Source: Amoebidium appalachense
Lineage: Eukaryota; Ichthyosporea
Reading direction: 5' to 3'
Length of the DNA: 64,000 nt
NCBI GenBank assembly: GCA_963693365.1
Contig: CAVNZM010000016.1
Span: forward strand, 3,968,001-4,032,000
Shown: positions 33,473-45,339 of the stretch, one piece after another
How the letters are laid out: the number at the start of each line of letters is the position of its first letter
How positions within the stretch are numbered: position 1 is the stretch's first letter
The notes under the pieces: generated by a model
The model's database searches: none
Told to the model about the DNA's origin: nothing
What the model saw: only the letters and a program-made list of their open reading frames with translations
Translations under genes and position numbers: made by a program

Positions 33473-36059
33473 ATGGAGACCAAAACATTCCTAATAACCG
33501 ACTTGCCTTTTGACATGTTGGTTCACGTCGTTTCCTTTCTATTCTCCAACAAAGACCGCCTCAACCTATCGTTAGCATGTCGTTCCCTTTGTCTCGCCTC
33601 ACGCTCGTGTACGGCAAGGCCGCTCATCCTATACGCAACGGTTGATCTTCCCACACCCACGCGCCTGCTTGAATTATTTGCACCAAAACAAGACCTTGAC
33701 CAAGCTAGCATCATCGACCCCATCCATGGCGGAGATTTGGCGGAGGTTTTCCAACGCAGCGTCCCCTCAGATAACATCATTTCGGCCCTCAACCCGTGCG
33801 TCTCCGCGCTTTCACTCAAGATATCGATGGAGGATCATTACCGTGGAATAGGCACGGAAGGGCACGTGGACCACACAGACCAATTATGCCTCAACGGTGC
33901 ACGTGAACAGGCGACGTTGCTGCTATCCGAGATAAAATCATTTTTTGGAAAGTTCACGCACATAAAGCACATAAAGATTGACGCTGGGGAACTGAAGTGG
34001 GTGGAAAGTAGCATTGCAGAGAGGGCTTTCCTTCATTTCCTTTTTTCACAGGTCCCGGATTCAATTCCAAATAGTGTGCCTTCGGTTTGGTTTGGAGTAG
34101 CGCAAGACTACCATTCTGCAGACGCAATGAATGCGTTTCTGGAAATGTGGCCTGCCCTGCGCTCGCTCACACTTGTTGGCGATGTTTGGAATGACGAGAC
34201 GCAACCCATTGTGCCCAGGGCATTCACGGTACAAGCCACGCAGCTTACGGAGCTAGTCATCGAAGCAACCATGCGTCTTCTGGACACAGACACGCTCGCC
34301 CAGCTGGTCAATCTGCGTCGCCTGGTGGTGGGTGTAGACAGAGATACGCTATGCTTGGCGGCCCTGCGTGCTACCACAAAACTCGAAGTGTTGCATGTTT
34401 TTTCCGACCAGGCGATGGACGGCGGTCGTACGGAAATCTCACTGGCTCCGCTGGCCTGCTGCCCCTTCGTTCGAGAGCTACAGATTTCGACCCCGAACTT
34501 TCCAGATGACGAAGTAAACGTTATTTTGCGTAACGATTGCCCAGTGGAGGCAGTAAGGCGTATGAAGGGTCTTACCATACAAGGTGTCATAGTTGAGGAC
34601 CTTGGTTTCCTCTCACAGTGCACCTCAGCTACTGCGCTAGAGTTCAATGGTAGTTGCCTGAATCCCTACTATGTGCCGGTTCTACAGAGCCCGAAGCTGA
34701 AACGTTTCACGTGTCGAACGAGTCCGGAAATTGAAGACGGCCGTTTCGCACCAAATTTTTTACAACATTGCACAGAGCTAGAGTGCATCCAGCTTACATC
34801 TGTATGTGTGGATGGGGCTGTCGGCATTGCGGCGGCAGGCACAGAACAAGCACCATGGGCACCGAATCTGCGGTAAGTTTTTACTCCTCTTCCACTACAA
34901 ATAGTATCTCTTCTGCCTGTTTGTAGAACATTTTGTATGCGTGTATTCATGTTTGTATGAGCACCCGCAAGACAAGACACTCGAAACAGGACCAAGATAA
35001 ATAATCTCTTGCACGTGGGCGACTTGGGTAGGTAAGGCGGGGGAGGGGGGGGGGGGGAGGGGGAGGGGGGAGGGGGGGGGGGGAAGGGGGATTGTTGCTA
35101 CCCGCCATGTTTACTTTTTCTTGGTGACAGCCTTTTTTTGTTCACATAGTCACTTAAGCCCCACATGCTTTTTGGTCATGAGGAGTGTGCAAGCAATACT
35201 CAAAAGGCGGAAATCCAAAGCGAAAATTAATCGATATCATCACCGTATTACCACATTTTGACAGCTACACGGCCCTCACGCTGTTGCTTGGTGCAGGGAG
35301 ATTTGTTTTCGACATTGTGAAATCGGCAACATCGAGGCTCTTCGTCACTGCACCACGCTCACTTCCTTCGCCCTAGACAACACGGATTTCTGGGGGGAAT
35401 TCGAAGTAGACCTCTTGCCCCTCAGAACGTGCACGAACATCATTAAGTTGAAAGTGCATCAACGTGGGTACACTCCACTCGTGTTCTCCTCGTGGCCGCA
35501 TCTGCAGGTGTTATCGCTACAAACGTGTTCCATCGTCGACATGGGGTCCATTGCAGAGCGCAGCGAACTCACCCATCTCATCCTGTCATCCCCGGACTGT
35601 CAAGATCTAACCCCGCTAGCGTTTCACCCGCGCTTATCCCGAGTGGACATCAAGCACGATGGGAGGGCACCGGAGGCTGGCGAGTGTGTGTGCCGGTTGC
35701 ATCCGCTGGCGCTATGCCCGAAACTCAATCCATGTGGCAGATACAGATCTACTGTCGAGGAGAACTTGCTTGATCGATGGACGATTGAGGTAATCTACAA
35801 ATGCAGAATCCCCCCGTTTCCCCTCCCTTCCCCTCCTGCTCTCATCCCGGCCTCCTTCCTACGGATTGGATCCGCTAAAAATGGTGCATACTCTTTGTGT
35901 GTGTCCCTGCAACATCTGCAATGTGTTGTCCGTCGTCAATGTGCACTCCTATATCTGCCACACTTCCTTCCATCCCCCCCCCTCCCCCTTCCCAAACAGG
36001 AGGGGAATGCTGACTACGAAGTGATATTTGGGTCGACAAGGAAAAGGAGGGTGGCTTGA
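33473..36059 (+). CDS. F-box protein with degenerate leucine-rich repeats, 650 aa, copy 1
   Basis: Probably a substrate-recognition subunit of an SCF-type ubiquitin ligase; substrate unknown. Exons 33473-34872, 35297-35789 and 36000-36059, all GT-AG with matching phase (CG|G joins exons 1 and 2). Residues about 7-48 form an F-box (LPFDMLVHVVSF, then a DRLNLSLACRSLCLASRS segment). The rest alternates Leu-rich segments of the kind LxxLVVGVDRDxLCLAAL and CxxLECIQLTSV, consistent with irregular LRRs. Exon 3 adds a short basic tail (FGSTRKRRVA). ATG at 33473 starts the conserved region shared with copy 2. The two copies are clearly paralogous along exons 1-2; copy 1 is intact and probably functional. 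Intron 2 holds a diverged dispersed element at 35873-35950. Confidence 0.88.
35873..35950 (+). repeat. Diverged copy of the C-run-tailed dispersed element
   Basis: In F-box gene 1 intron 2. GTGCATACTCTTTGTGTG and TGTGTTGTCCGT match the consensus of the family (GCATACTCTTTATGTATGG, GTGTTATCCGT); a C-run follows at about 35974. Confidence 0.45.
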
Positions 36060-36108
36060 GGGAAATTGAATGGAGAATAGAGGAGATCGGATGGTTGGTG
36101 CTGGCTGC

Positions 36109-36147
<39 letters not shown>

Positions 36148-36185
36148 TTTGTGTGGGTGGGTGGGTGGGTGGGTGGGTGGTGGGG

Positions 36186-36217
<32 letters not shown>

Positions 36218-36406
36218 ATGGAGAGAAAAGGGGGCGAGACCCGTGATGCAAATGCACTATAGACTTTCGGAGTTGTACTAATCACAATATGTCTTTCTAG
36301 CTGTTCTGTAATCATATACAAGGGTATCCATCAAAGTAGTGGGTCTACCACACAAACACAGGTGCACGCGCGCGCACACACAACACACTCACGCACGGAC
36401 ACACAA

Positions 36407-36453
<47 letters not shown>

Positions 36454-36689
36454 CCATACACACGGACACACACACACGCACGCACACACACACACAAACA
36501 CCATACACACGGACACACACACGCGCACACGGATACACACACGCAAGCACGCACACACATACATGCATGCACATTCATACCCGGCACCCACCTGTACAAA
36601 CACATTTATATGAATGCAAGCGCACCCGTGTGCACGCACACAGGTGCACACACCCACGTACACACACACACACACACGCACACACACAG
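36060..36689. repeat. GT, GTGG, G-run and CA microsatellites
   Basis: GT at 36112-36142, (GTGG)n at 36153-36180, a G-run at 36187-36217, then CA-rich degenerate repeats from 36360 to 36689. About 80 bp of unique DNA (36240-36350) lies between. No gene seen. Confidence 0.85.
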
Positions 36690-37163
36690 CGAGGCAGAGC
36701 CGCCCCCCCGCCAAACACCGTGCTCCTGACCCTTCTCGACCAGTGGACCTCACCCGTTCCACCCCGTTCCACCCCTTTTGGTACGATAAACTTGACAGAG
36801 TGTGTATTCACACGTGACGCTAACCCATCACCCCCGTTTGAGTGGGAGAACGTAGGCCTTGAGGCTTTAGTGTGGAGGTGCATACCCGACTCCTCCCCCT
36901 TACCGCCACAGCCCATACCCCCATCGCATGAGTTACATTCGGCATCGAAAGAAGGAATCCGTAAGGTGGAATGGATCGAAAGGATCGGTAGGGAATCGGG
37001 TAGGGAGTGGGTGGTGTGGCTGCCAAAACTGCAAAAAGCGGGCAACTGGGTGCCTTGGGCGGAGTTGGTGTATTTGCACTCCTCCGACGGCACGTTCCGA
37101 CTGGTGCGATTCAAGGCAGATTACACCAAAGATGTACCACGTGTAAGCCCAAACAGCCCGTAG
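36690..37163 (+). CDS. Unassigned coding-like exon, 157 codons
   Basis: An open frame of non-repetitive, protein-like composition begins just after a CA tract ending in CAG (acceptor-like at 36687-36689) and runs to TAG at 37161-37163. It includes ENVGLEALVWRCIPDSS, RKVEWIERIGRESGREWVVW, KAGNWVPWAELVYLHSSD and FRLVRFKADYTKD, rich in Trp and charged residues. A donor-like CGTGTAAGC at 37140-37148 could end it earlier. No start codon or partner exons were identified and no family is recognised. It may be a terminal or internal exon of a gene, or a remnant. Confidence 0.4.
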   Translation, partial: RGRAAPPPNTVLLTLLDQWTSPVPPRSTPFGTINLTECVFTRDANPSPPFEWENVGLEALVWRCIPDSSPLPPQPIPPSHELHSASKEGIRKVEWIERIGRESGREWVVWLPKLQKAGNWVPWAELVYLHSSDGTFRLVRFKADYTKDVPRVSPNSP

Positions 37164-37254
37164 GTTAACCCCGCCCCCTCCTCCCCCCCCTCCCCCCCCC
37201 CCCCCCCCCCCGGCCTTCCCCCCCCTATCCTCTCTCTTCTCTCTCTCACACACA

Positions 37255-37262
37255 CTCTCTCT

Positions 37263-37314
<52 letters not shown>

Positions 37315-37340
37315 TCTCTCTCTCTCTCTCTCTCTCGCTG

Positions 37341-37439
<99 letters not shown>

Positions 37440-37440
37440 T
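37255..37440. repeat. (CT)n with a GT island, followed by a C-run
   Basis: CT tract at about 37255-37400 interrupted by a GT island (37298-37314), then about 38 C to 37439. Confidence 0.95.
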
Positions 37441-37542
37441 GCCTCCTTACTCCTTCCCCTCCCTACCTGTCTGCCCCATTGTCTTCACTTCCATTCCGGT
37501 TCGTACTGCCGCTGAAGAGGGGAACAAGGCAGCACGCCAACA

Positions 37543-37660
37543 ATAACCTTCAAAGTGTATGGTACCTCCAAAGTGTATGGTACCTCTAAAGTGTATGGTA
37601 CCTCTAAAGTGTATGGTACCTCCAAAGTGTATGGTACCTCTGAAGTGTATGGTTGGGGCG
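37543..37660. repeat. 18-bp minisatellite
   Basis: Six near-perfect copies of the unit AAAGTGTATGGTACCTCY. Further diverged half-copies (AAGTATATACGG, AAAGTGTATGGTTG) continue to about 37762. Confidence 0.92.
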
Positions 37661-37663
37661 ATG

Positions 37664-38227
37664 CTAAGGCGAACAACAAAGATGATAACCTCGAAAGTAT
37701 ATACGGTTGATGGCAAGATTGAAAGCAAACAAAGAGGGTGACTACCTCTAAAGTGTATGGTTGCAGGTAAGACTAAACTAAACAGCTGGGATGATGCATA
37801 GGGGGTAGGGAATGGAGGGGGGGGGGGGGGGGGGGAGTAGGGGCTGGTTTTGTGTGGGTGTGGGTGGGGGGGGGGGGGGGGGGGGGAGGGGAGTAAGGGG
37901 GTAGTAGAGATTCATGTGCTTAGCCGTAGTTTGTAACACTTTCTTGGTCGGACTGTGACTAACGATTATTAAACGAGTTCCCCCCCCCCTCCCCCCTCTC
38001 CTCTTGCGGTCCGCGCGCGCGTGCGCGCGCACACACAACTTGAACACACACACACACACACACACGCGCGCACGCGCGCGCACTCAGCTATGGGCAGTTT
38101 CTTCTCCGTGTACAGTCGCTAGCACGTGCCCTTGAGCACCGCTACATCAACGCCCGCATTGCCTGCCCCCCCACATGTCTCCTCGCTGGAAACCCAGGAC
38201 ACATCTGCATCCCTGGTACTACTCCGA

Positions 38228-38262
<35 letters not shown>

Positions 38263-38346
38263 CATACACACACAAGCGCTCCGACACACACACACACACA
38301 TGCACGTGCCCACGTTAATACACGCTGGCACGCGTACACATGCACG

Positions 38347-38385
<39 letters not shown>

Positions 38386-38783
38386 CACAGACACCGGGTT
38401 CTTTGCTTGCTCCTACAGGGCATTTGTTCATTCCCTGTTTGCCACCCCCCTCGTCACCACCCCCCGCCCCCTCCCCCTCCCCTCCACCCCCTCCCCCAAT
38501 GTTCATATAAAGTTCTGGAGATGTGGTGTATACATTAAGTGTGTCTGAATAATAGCTAGCTTTTGACATTTGCCTTAGTACCTTCTAACTTACAATACAC
38601 ACACTTTGTCTTTTTTGTAGACTTTATGACTGAACAGACACGTGGGGATGGGGGATATCGATCAGATGACCAAGACAACTCACTGTGTGCACAGAGATGG
38701 ATGATGGAGGGGAGGAACTGCCACCTGCTGACATGGGTCACATGGCCTGGATCATTGGTATGTGCTCCATATCATCCTACATT

Positions 38784-38834
<51 letters not shown>

Positions 38835-39023
38835 ACACACCAACCCCCATCCGCCCAACCACTGAACCCCCCCGCCCCCCTCCCCCCCACAAAAAAAAAA
38901 AAAGAAAAGAAAAGAAAGAGTAAAGCTCACCCTCACCCCCACCCCCACCAACGACACCAACACCACCACCGTTGCCGCCTCCGCCCATTTGTTTTCTCCG
39001 GGAGTTCCCTTAGAGTTGCCTCC

Positions 39024-39058
<35 letters not shown>

Positions 39059-39278
39059 GGTCTGTCTCATTATCGCCCCCACGAAGTGGAGCAGGAACAA
39101 AGAGGGATTGGGCGTGTTTGTGTCTTTTGCGCAGTATAGGTGTGTATACATGCCTGTGTGCACGCGTGCCCGTGTGCCCCTGCTGTCCCTCTGTGTGTGT
39201 TTGGTACTTGAGTGTGTGCGCATGTGGGGTATGGGCAGTTGCTTGTTGAGGGGGTTACGAGAACACACATGTGCGAAA

Positions 39279-39312
<34 letters not shown>

Positions 39313-39368
39313 TTTCCTACTGCCGGTCTCTGTGTTCCATTTTTCACGGTGTCTGTTATCTCGCGGCA
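37664..39368. other. Intergenic repeats with a diverged block also found near 50.8 kb
   Basis: G-runs at 37817-37888, CA/CG repeats at 38010-38090, a C-run at 38230-38261, CA at 38350-38382, C-run plus CA at 38786-38840, T-run at 39029-39056 and C-run at 39281-39311. A unique block at 38620-38780 (starting after TTTTTGTAG, containing AACTCACTGTGTGCACAG) is similar to 50752-50860. No gene could be assigned. Confidence 0.6.
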
Positions 39369-39814
39369 TGCAGACCATCGATCTGGCCGCCCCTAGACAA
39401 CACCCCAGATCAGCATTGAGTCCCTCTGTCTGCAAGAATTTCTTCTCCGGCCCGAGTTGCGGTTCGCCGTGGCCCGAGCTCTCGACGTGTCGCGCCGCCC
39501 GGCCAGCGTGTGCCTATGACGTCATCCGCCGGCGTGCTCCGGGGGTTTCATTCCGCCCAGACCAGCAGGGACGACGATTCGGGCCGAAGGCTACGGTTCG
39601 GGTCAGCTCTCCCGGGATAGGGTCTCCCCCAAGGCTTCAAGTCTATGTTTGTGCCGTGGATCTGTGCTGTGACTGCACTGAGTGTGGCAAAAAGAGAACC
39701 TCTAGGATATCGTGCAAAATTCCCAGTATAGACCCCAGTCCAGATACGTCTGCTTGCATGTATGCAATATTCTTTGTGCGGCACTGGTGGCCGATAGATC
39801 CCTGGCTTCATTGA
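39369..39814 (+). other. GC-rich unique open frame of unknown status
   Basis: About 148 codons stay open from the GCATGCAG at 39367 to the TGA at 39812-39814, in DNA with no simple repeats. The predicted peptide contains a Cys-rich patch (VCAVDLCCDCTECGKK) and ends RHWWPIDPWLH. No start, splice partner or family is recognised. It could be an exon, a promoter CpG-like island or a remnant. Confidence 0.25.
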
Positions 39815-40028
39815 GGGCATAGAGAAAACGTTAACCCCATATGCGAGGCTGCGCCTCGCTGGGCAAACGTGATAAAATAAAAAATAAATAAAATAAAAAA
39901 TAAAAAATAAAATAAAAATGGTATCTCGCAGGGATAATCATGTGTATTTTCGTATTTGGCAGCCTGTAACACAATTAACCCCTTCCCCCTCCCCCCTCCC
40001 CCCTCCCCTTCCCCCCTCCCCCCTTCTT

Positions 40029-40112
40029 CAGGCTAGTCTGCCAGAGCGCTGCTGGCCACCCGGGATGAGTCTGTTTGAAAGTGTGACACTGTGGATTGGA
40101 GGTGTGCGGTAG
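40029..40112 (+). repeat. Duplicated exon-like module (copy 1)
   Basis: Begins after CTTCTTCAG and can be read as ASLPERCWPPGMSLFESVTL... to TAG. It is about 85 percent identical by eye to 52978-53062, which also follows a CAG acceptor-like end. The two may be copies of a terminal exon or parts of the same segmental duplication. Confidence 0.5.
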
Positions 40113-41332
40113 TATGAATAATGTGGAAAAAGGTGCCATGAATGCCGATTAAGTATATGTATATGTATAGAGAAATACCTTACAATCCCTGGGGATGAGT
40201 CTGAAGATTATTAATGTGTGGACGGAGAGGCACCGGGGAGAGAGGGGGGGGGGGGGGGGGATGTACATGTTTGTTTTGCCGCTCGTGCTCTGTCTGTTTT
40301 GTGCTTTATCATACGTAGCAGAACAGATTATCACATCTATATGATCATGATTGTCTTTTGTTGCTTTTGCGTTCCACCCCTTCCCCCTATCCCCCCCACC
40401 CACCTCCAATTATATGTTGCAAGTTGCTTCGAATTGCGGCAGTCAACAGCATGCACAGCTTTCATTGTTAACATTGCCCCTTCAAGTCGTCCTTGTGGTG
40501 GTTGTGGTGGTGGTGGATGTGGTGGTGGTGGTGGTGGGGGGGCGGGGAGGGGGGGGGGGCGGGATTGCACATCTATTCCTTGCAAAACGCGGCAGTCGAT
40601 AGCACGTGCATGTATTGTACATAATTGTGCGGGGTAAAGCTTTGGGGATATCACACAACACTACAAGCGATGTTTTATAGAAGAGGCCATGGAATGAATC
40701 TGGCTTGTAAAGCGTACTGCACCGGGGGGGGGGGGGGGGGGGGGGGGTTTGCACAGCTATTCAATGCAAAACACGGCAGTCGATAACATGTGCACGTATA
40801 TACTGTGCATAATTGTGCAGGGTAATAAGGCTTTGGGGATATCATATAAAGCACTACGGGCAGTTTTTTATAGAAGTGACCATGGAATGTCTCTCATTCA
40901 TCATTGCACGCTCAGGATGCATGTGGGACACATATTATGGATCGTATCGTACGTTGTTCCTGAATCATTACGATTTGACGTAATAATGGACACACGAATG
41001 CTCTTTCACCCATGGGTCGCTCAAACTTTCGCCAAACTATTCGTGTCATATGACTCACTCTTGCCGTGTTCTCACTTCGCATGTGACTGGTCTCACATAT
41101 GCATCGAATAAACTTTCCATTTTAAGCATCCGATCCCGCGACCCCCCAAACCCCCGTCTCTCTAGATTATACTGGATAGAGATCTATGGATAGGAGAGGT
41201 ACGGTCAATTCCCCCCCCCCCCCCCCCCCCCCCCTCCTCCCAATCACCCGACCCCTCCCTCCCAAAGTTATGATCTCCGATTGAATCCGAGGAGGAAGTT
41301 GAGTATGGCATGGAGAAGAAGAAAATTAGGGG

Positions 41333-41374
<42 letters not shown>

Positions 41375-41511
41375 AGCAACAAGTGGTTGAGAGTTCCCGG
41401 GGGGCACTGAGATCTGATCTGCTGTGGATACATATCTGAAGCTATGATGTACCGTCATGAACTCCCGAGATTTTGATGCGTGTGTAGCCAATAACTGAAA
41501 AGAATAACTGC
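40113..41511. other. Intergenic region upstream of the retrotransposon
   Basis: Contains G-runs (40243-40260, 40724-40747) and GTG repeats (40495-40540). Blocks at about 40565-40700 and 40750-40880 are two diverged tandem copies (both contain GCACAGCTATTC- or GCACATCTATTC-like words, GGCAGTCGATA, ATAATTGTGC, GCTTTGGGGATATCA). A C-run (41211-41234) and GA tract (41334-41372) follow. The last 60 bp matches the F-box gene 1 upstream region. No gene seen. Confidence 0.55.
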
Positions 41512-41515
41512 TTAC
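41512..41515. repeat. Target site duplication, left (TTAC)
   Basis: TTAC immediately precedes the LTR and recurs immediately after the other LTR at 47123-47126. Confidence 0.8.
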
Positions 41516-41716
41516 TGTAACAACGTAATGAACGGGATGGCCTCGACACCGGGGACACGAGTTTGGTTTGTGTTTGTGTGAAGGAAAAAACTGAAGAGCT
41601 CCTGGCTCCGGCCCCCCCTTTTATACTGCCGTCTTTATTGTGACGGGGGGGCTCTACGTTTCGTGGGGGTTCTTCACATATAGAGTTGCTAGGGGTGGTC
41701 GGTATTCTATGTCACA
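41516..41716 (-). repeat. 3' LTR (201 bp)
   Basis: Identical by eye to 46922-47122. A purine-rich polypurine tract is not evident on its upstream side in element orientation (plus 41717-41740). Confidence 0.92.
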
Positions 41717-42009
41717 TGGCTAACCAGCGAGAGAAGGATAGTGTGCGTCCTCGCACATGAGGCTAAGGCATGGCTGTATAGTGTGGGTGCGTGCAGCAAG
41801 TTGACGTAAGGGTGTGGAGAGCGGGCGTTAGGTGTATTTGCTAGGGGCTGGGTAAACCTCCAAACCATACCCCTGACCGCACGTAGGTGGGCTGCAGTGC
41901 CTCTGAGGATGTCCTCACGTGGGTACAAAGAAAAGCAGCACAAGCGGATGCAAGCGAGCAGGACAATACGCAAAATTATAAATAAATAAATAAAAAATAT
42001 TTAAAAAAA

Positions 42010-42013
42010 GGTG

Positions 42014-42044
<31 letters not shown>

Positions 42045-42077
42045 TATGCGTGCGTGGCAGTCTGCGCGCGTGTGTGT

Positions 42078-42136
<59 letters not shown>

Positions 42137-42201
42137 TTTTTTTATTATTATTTTTTTTATTATTATTTTTATATATATATATATTGTGTGTGTGTGTGGG
42201 T

Positions 42202-42232
<31 letters not shown>

Positions 42233-42368
42233 TTTTTTATTTTTTTATTTTTATTATATATATATATATATATATATTTGTGTGTGTGTCTGTGTGTGTG
42301 TGTGTGTGTGCGCGCGCGTGCGTGGCAGTCTGTGTGTGTGTTTGTGTGGGGGGGGGGGGGGTGGGGGG

Positions 42369-42436
<68 letters not shown>

Positions 42437-42450
42437 TGGTGGTGGTGGGG
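42010..42450. repeat. GT, G-run, AT and T-rich microsatellite cluster
   Basis: GT (42010-42045), GT and a G-run of about 44 (42070-42135), TTA-rich and AT (42165-42184), GT/G-run (42185-42230), AT (42256-42278), GT/GC (42281-42322) and GT (42371-42434). Confidence 0.9.
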
Positions 42451-42758
42451 GGGTAGGGGTGGGGGGGTTAGGGAGGCGGGGCGGGGAGGTTCTTGAAGTA
42501 GGAGATGTATGCCGGGGAGGCAGTGATGTGGGGACTGTCCGGGACCACGAGATGAATCCGTTTGGCCACTGGCAGAGGACTTGGTGTCCCCCACCATCAT
42601 ACTTATGGGTTAGTATACGTGCAGGTAGGATGTGGGGTTGGAGTATATGTTGGCTGTGAAGGGGTGGTGGGGTGGTTGTTGTGTCTGGGGGTGCGGGGGG
42701 AAGGGTACTAGTAGGTGTAGAGGGTACGGTGGGGATGGTAGATTGAAGGGGCTTCTTT

Positions 42759-42797
<39 letters not shown>

Positions 42798-42860
42798 GAC
42801 GGGGGTTTGGTGGCTGTCCGTTTGCTTGAGGGGGTTGGGGGGGTTGGGGGGGATGCAACA

Positions 42861-43300
42861 TCAGACAGGCGTAAAGTGTTGGGTGGGGGTAGTGGTGGTG
42901 GTTGCTGGGGGGGTTGGTGCAGGTGGGGGAGCGGGGGGGCTTGGGGAGTTGGTGGGAGGGGACGTGGGTGGGGTATGGGGGGGAAGGCTGTCAGGCAGGT
43001 CTAAGGGGTCTAGGGGTTGTGCAAAAGCAGCCTGGTCTTCGGCAGAAGCACTGGGGGAAAGGGGGTTTGGGGGGGGTGCAGTGCGTAGGGTGATGGGGTC
43101 TAGGATGGTGTAAGGGGCAATGCGCTTGTGGTGGACAGCATGGTTGAGTAGACAACCATTAGTGTTTACCAGGATGTAGGTATGGGCCGAATTCTGCTTG
43201 TAGACGCGGTAGGGTCCAACCCACTGTGGGGTTAGTTTCTTTGCACGCCCTGTGGTGGTGTTAGGGGCATAGACCCTGACCAACTGGCCTGGCTGCCATA
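42861..43300 (-). pseudogene. Integrase C-terminal (GPY/F-like) remnant
   Basis: Frame begins VWQPGQLVRVYAPN and continues KLTPQWVGPYRVYK, the chromatin-side GPY/F-type module at the end of Ty3/Gypsy integrases, followed by a Pro-rich tail. An in-frame stop just upstream and unrelated sequence beyond about 43300 show that the integrase core is missing. Confidence 0.6.
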
Positions 43301-43597
43301 CTTGCTAAGGATATCTTCTGGCCAACCGTTCGCATATTCTAGCATATTATCATCTTGGGAGTGGACATGGAGGGGGGAGGGAGACGAAGGGGGTGGGAGG
43401 GGTTGTTGGTCAGATGATGGGGTTTGGGAGTTCGAGTTGGTTAGTGGGTTAGGCATGTTCGATTCCCAGTTATTAGATGTCAGAGGCGTTATGGATGTGG
43501 ATGTCGGGGGGAATATAGATGTTGGGGATGTGGATGTTGATATTGGCTGATATCGATGTAGGTGTAGTAGGTAGTGTGGCCACCATGGGAGGGGTTG

Positions 43598-43705
43598 GGG
43601 GGGTTTTGAATGCGGAACACAGTACGAAGTACGCATACACGATGAGAAGCATGGTGCAGGACACATGCAAAGGCAAACATTCAAGTATGCAGCATCAGGG
43701 GTTGG
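43598..43705 (-). repeat. Dispersed C-run-tailed element within the retrotransposon
   Basis: On the minus strand it reads GCATACTTGAATGTTTGCC...GTGTATGCGTACTTCGTAC...GCATTCAAAACCCCCC, nearly identical to 27826-27912. Confidence 0.75.
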
Positions 43706-43740
43706 GGGGAGGGGGGAAGGTGTGATGAGGGGAGTGGGGG

Positions 43741-43780
<40 letters not shown>

Positions 43781-44717
43781 CGGCTGTGGGGGGGCGGGAA
43801 GGGCCGGGGAGGTGGGTGGGGAGAGGTGGGGGGAACGTGGGACAAGGGTGTGTGGTGATGTGCAGACGTCTAGTATGGGGTGTGTGGGAGGGAGGGGGTT
43901 TTCGTATGAGGTTGGGGGCATGGTGTAGGTGGTAAAGTATTTTTGTTGGAAGAGGGTGGGAGGTTGGGGGGCGCGTGCAACGGTGGGTGTAGGGGGTTTA
44001 CGTAAGAGGGAGGATGGAAAGGAAGGAGGTACGGGTGGGGGGTTGGGGCCACTGGTGGGTGGGGCTGTGGGCGAGGGGGGGCGGGCGGTGGGGGTGATGA
44101 AGCTTGAGTGGGAGGGGGCGGTGGGGGTGATGAGGCTTGGGGTGGGGGGGGGGGGGGGGGGGGAGAGTCGGAAACATCCAAGGGGGTTACTTCCAAGGTG
44201 TTGGGGGAGTGGATGTCAACGAATGGGATACAAGCAACAACTGTGCGACGCGAGAGAGAGATGGGCTGTGGGGTGGGGTTGGAGATGGGGAGAATTTGGC
44301 GTTGGTGGGGGTGGAGGGAAAGCAAGATGTGGGGGAGCACAATATGGTTGTATGGGGAGAGGGGGGTCGCCTGTGCAACAGCATCATGCTGGCGGTGATC
44401 GGGGGTGGAGGGGTGGGGTGAGGCATGGGACATGTACGGTAGACCGAGGAAGTAATGTTATTGCACAACGCGTATACACCAGGTACATATCAGCCAAAGT
44501 GCGTAATTTATTGATTTGTGTTTGTAGAAGCAGACGAGGGGGTCGAAGCAGGCGAAGACGCAGTACACGGGGCGGGAGAAGATGACGACACAGGACACGG
44601 TGCAGAGGCGAGTGGCGCAGACACAGAGGGTGGGCTAGCAGGCACGTGCATGGCTTTCTGTGTGGGGGCGGAGGGGGGGGAGGGGCCAGAGAGGGTGGGT
44701 TGGTAAATGGATCGTTC

Positions 44718-44845
44718 TGGTGTTGAATGTGGATGTTGGGCATGCGATTTTGGATATTGATGTTGGACATGGACATGCGATTTTGGATATCGATGTTGGG
44801 TATGCGATTTTGAATATTGATGTTGGTGGTAGGCATGTTAAGGCT
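44718..44845. repeat. Minisatellite inside the retrotransposon
   Basis: Variant copies of GCGATTTTGGATATTGATGT (about 24-36 bp units); on the minus strand they read as Asn-Ile-(Asn/Asp)-Ile-Gln-Asn repeats. Related GGATGTTGATATTGG units occur at 43486-43560. Confidence 0.7.
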
Positions 44846-44885
44846 TTGGCGATCTTGGGTATTGGTCGGGCGGGGGGTGGGTGAC

Positions 44886-45335
44886 CTAGCATCGGGGGGT
44901 GGCGACAGGGGGTGCGGGAGAAGGGGTTGTGGGGGGGGGAGGGGTGTGCGTGTGTTGGAGCCCAGCATGGATAGCAGCGGGCGAGACGGGGGGGATGGAG
45001 AGCTTGGTGAAATTGCACGATGCAGGTGCAAGAGAGATGGGAATAGAGTAGGTGGTGCCGGCAGGGAGGAAGAGGTGGAATGAGGAGAAATCTTCTATGT
45101 GTGTGTGTATGCCGCGCGCAAGGAAGCGATTACAGAAGTCTGTGCCAAGGATGAGGGGGACAGCGAGATCAGGGGTGACATATACGCGGTGTTTGGGAGT
45201 AATGGGTGTGTTGGGGAGGGCGATGGGGGGGGTGGGGGGTGGGGGGGAACATACAGCCACCGTGCTGTTCATGCTGGTCTGGTGTAGCCCCAGGGGCAAC
45301 GGGGGGAAAGCCCGGCGGAGGGGTGGGTGGGCCAT
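44886..45335 (-). pseudogene. Retropepsin-like remnant
   Basis: A minus-strand frame contains VPLILGTDFCNRF, the pattern of the conserved ILGxDF segment near the C-terminus of retroelement aspartic proteases. The catalytic DTG/DSG motif was not found upstream, so the domain is partial or degenerate. Confidence 0.45.
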
Positions 45336-45339
45336 GGGG

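Noticed and set aside
41717-41730. Plus-strand primer-binding site (TGGCTAACCAG) next to the left LTR
   Set aside because: It also starts TGG, but gag and integrase remnants read on the minus strand and the minus-strand site matches initiator tRNA-Met better.
44437-45031. A host gene encoding a Pro/Arg-rich protein
   Set aside because: It lies inside the LTR element and is made of retroelement DNA and a minisatellite.
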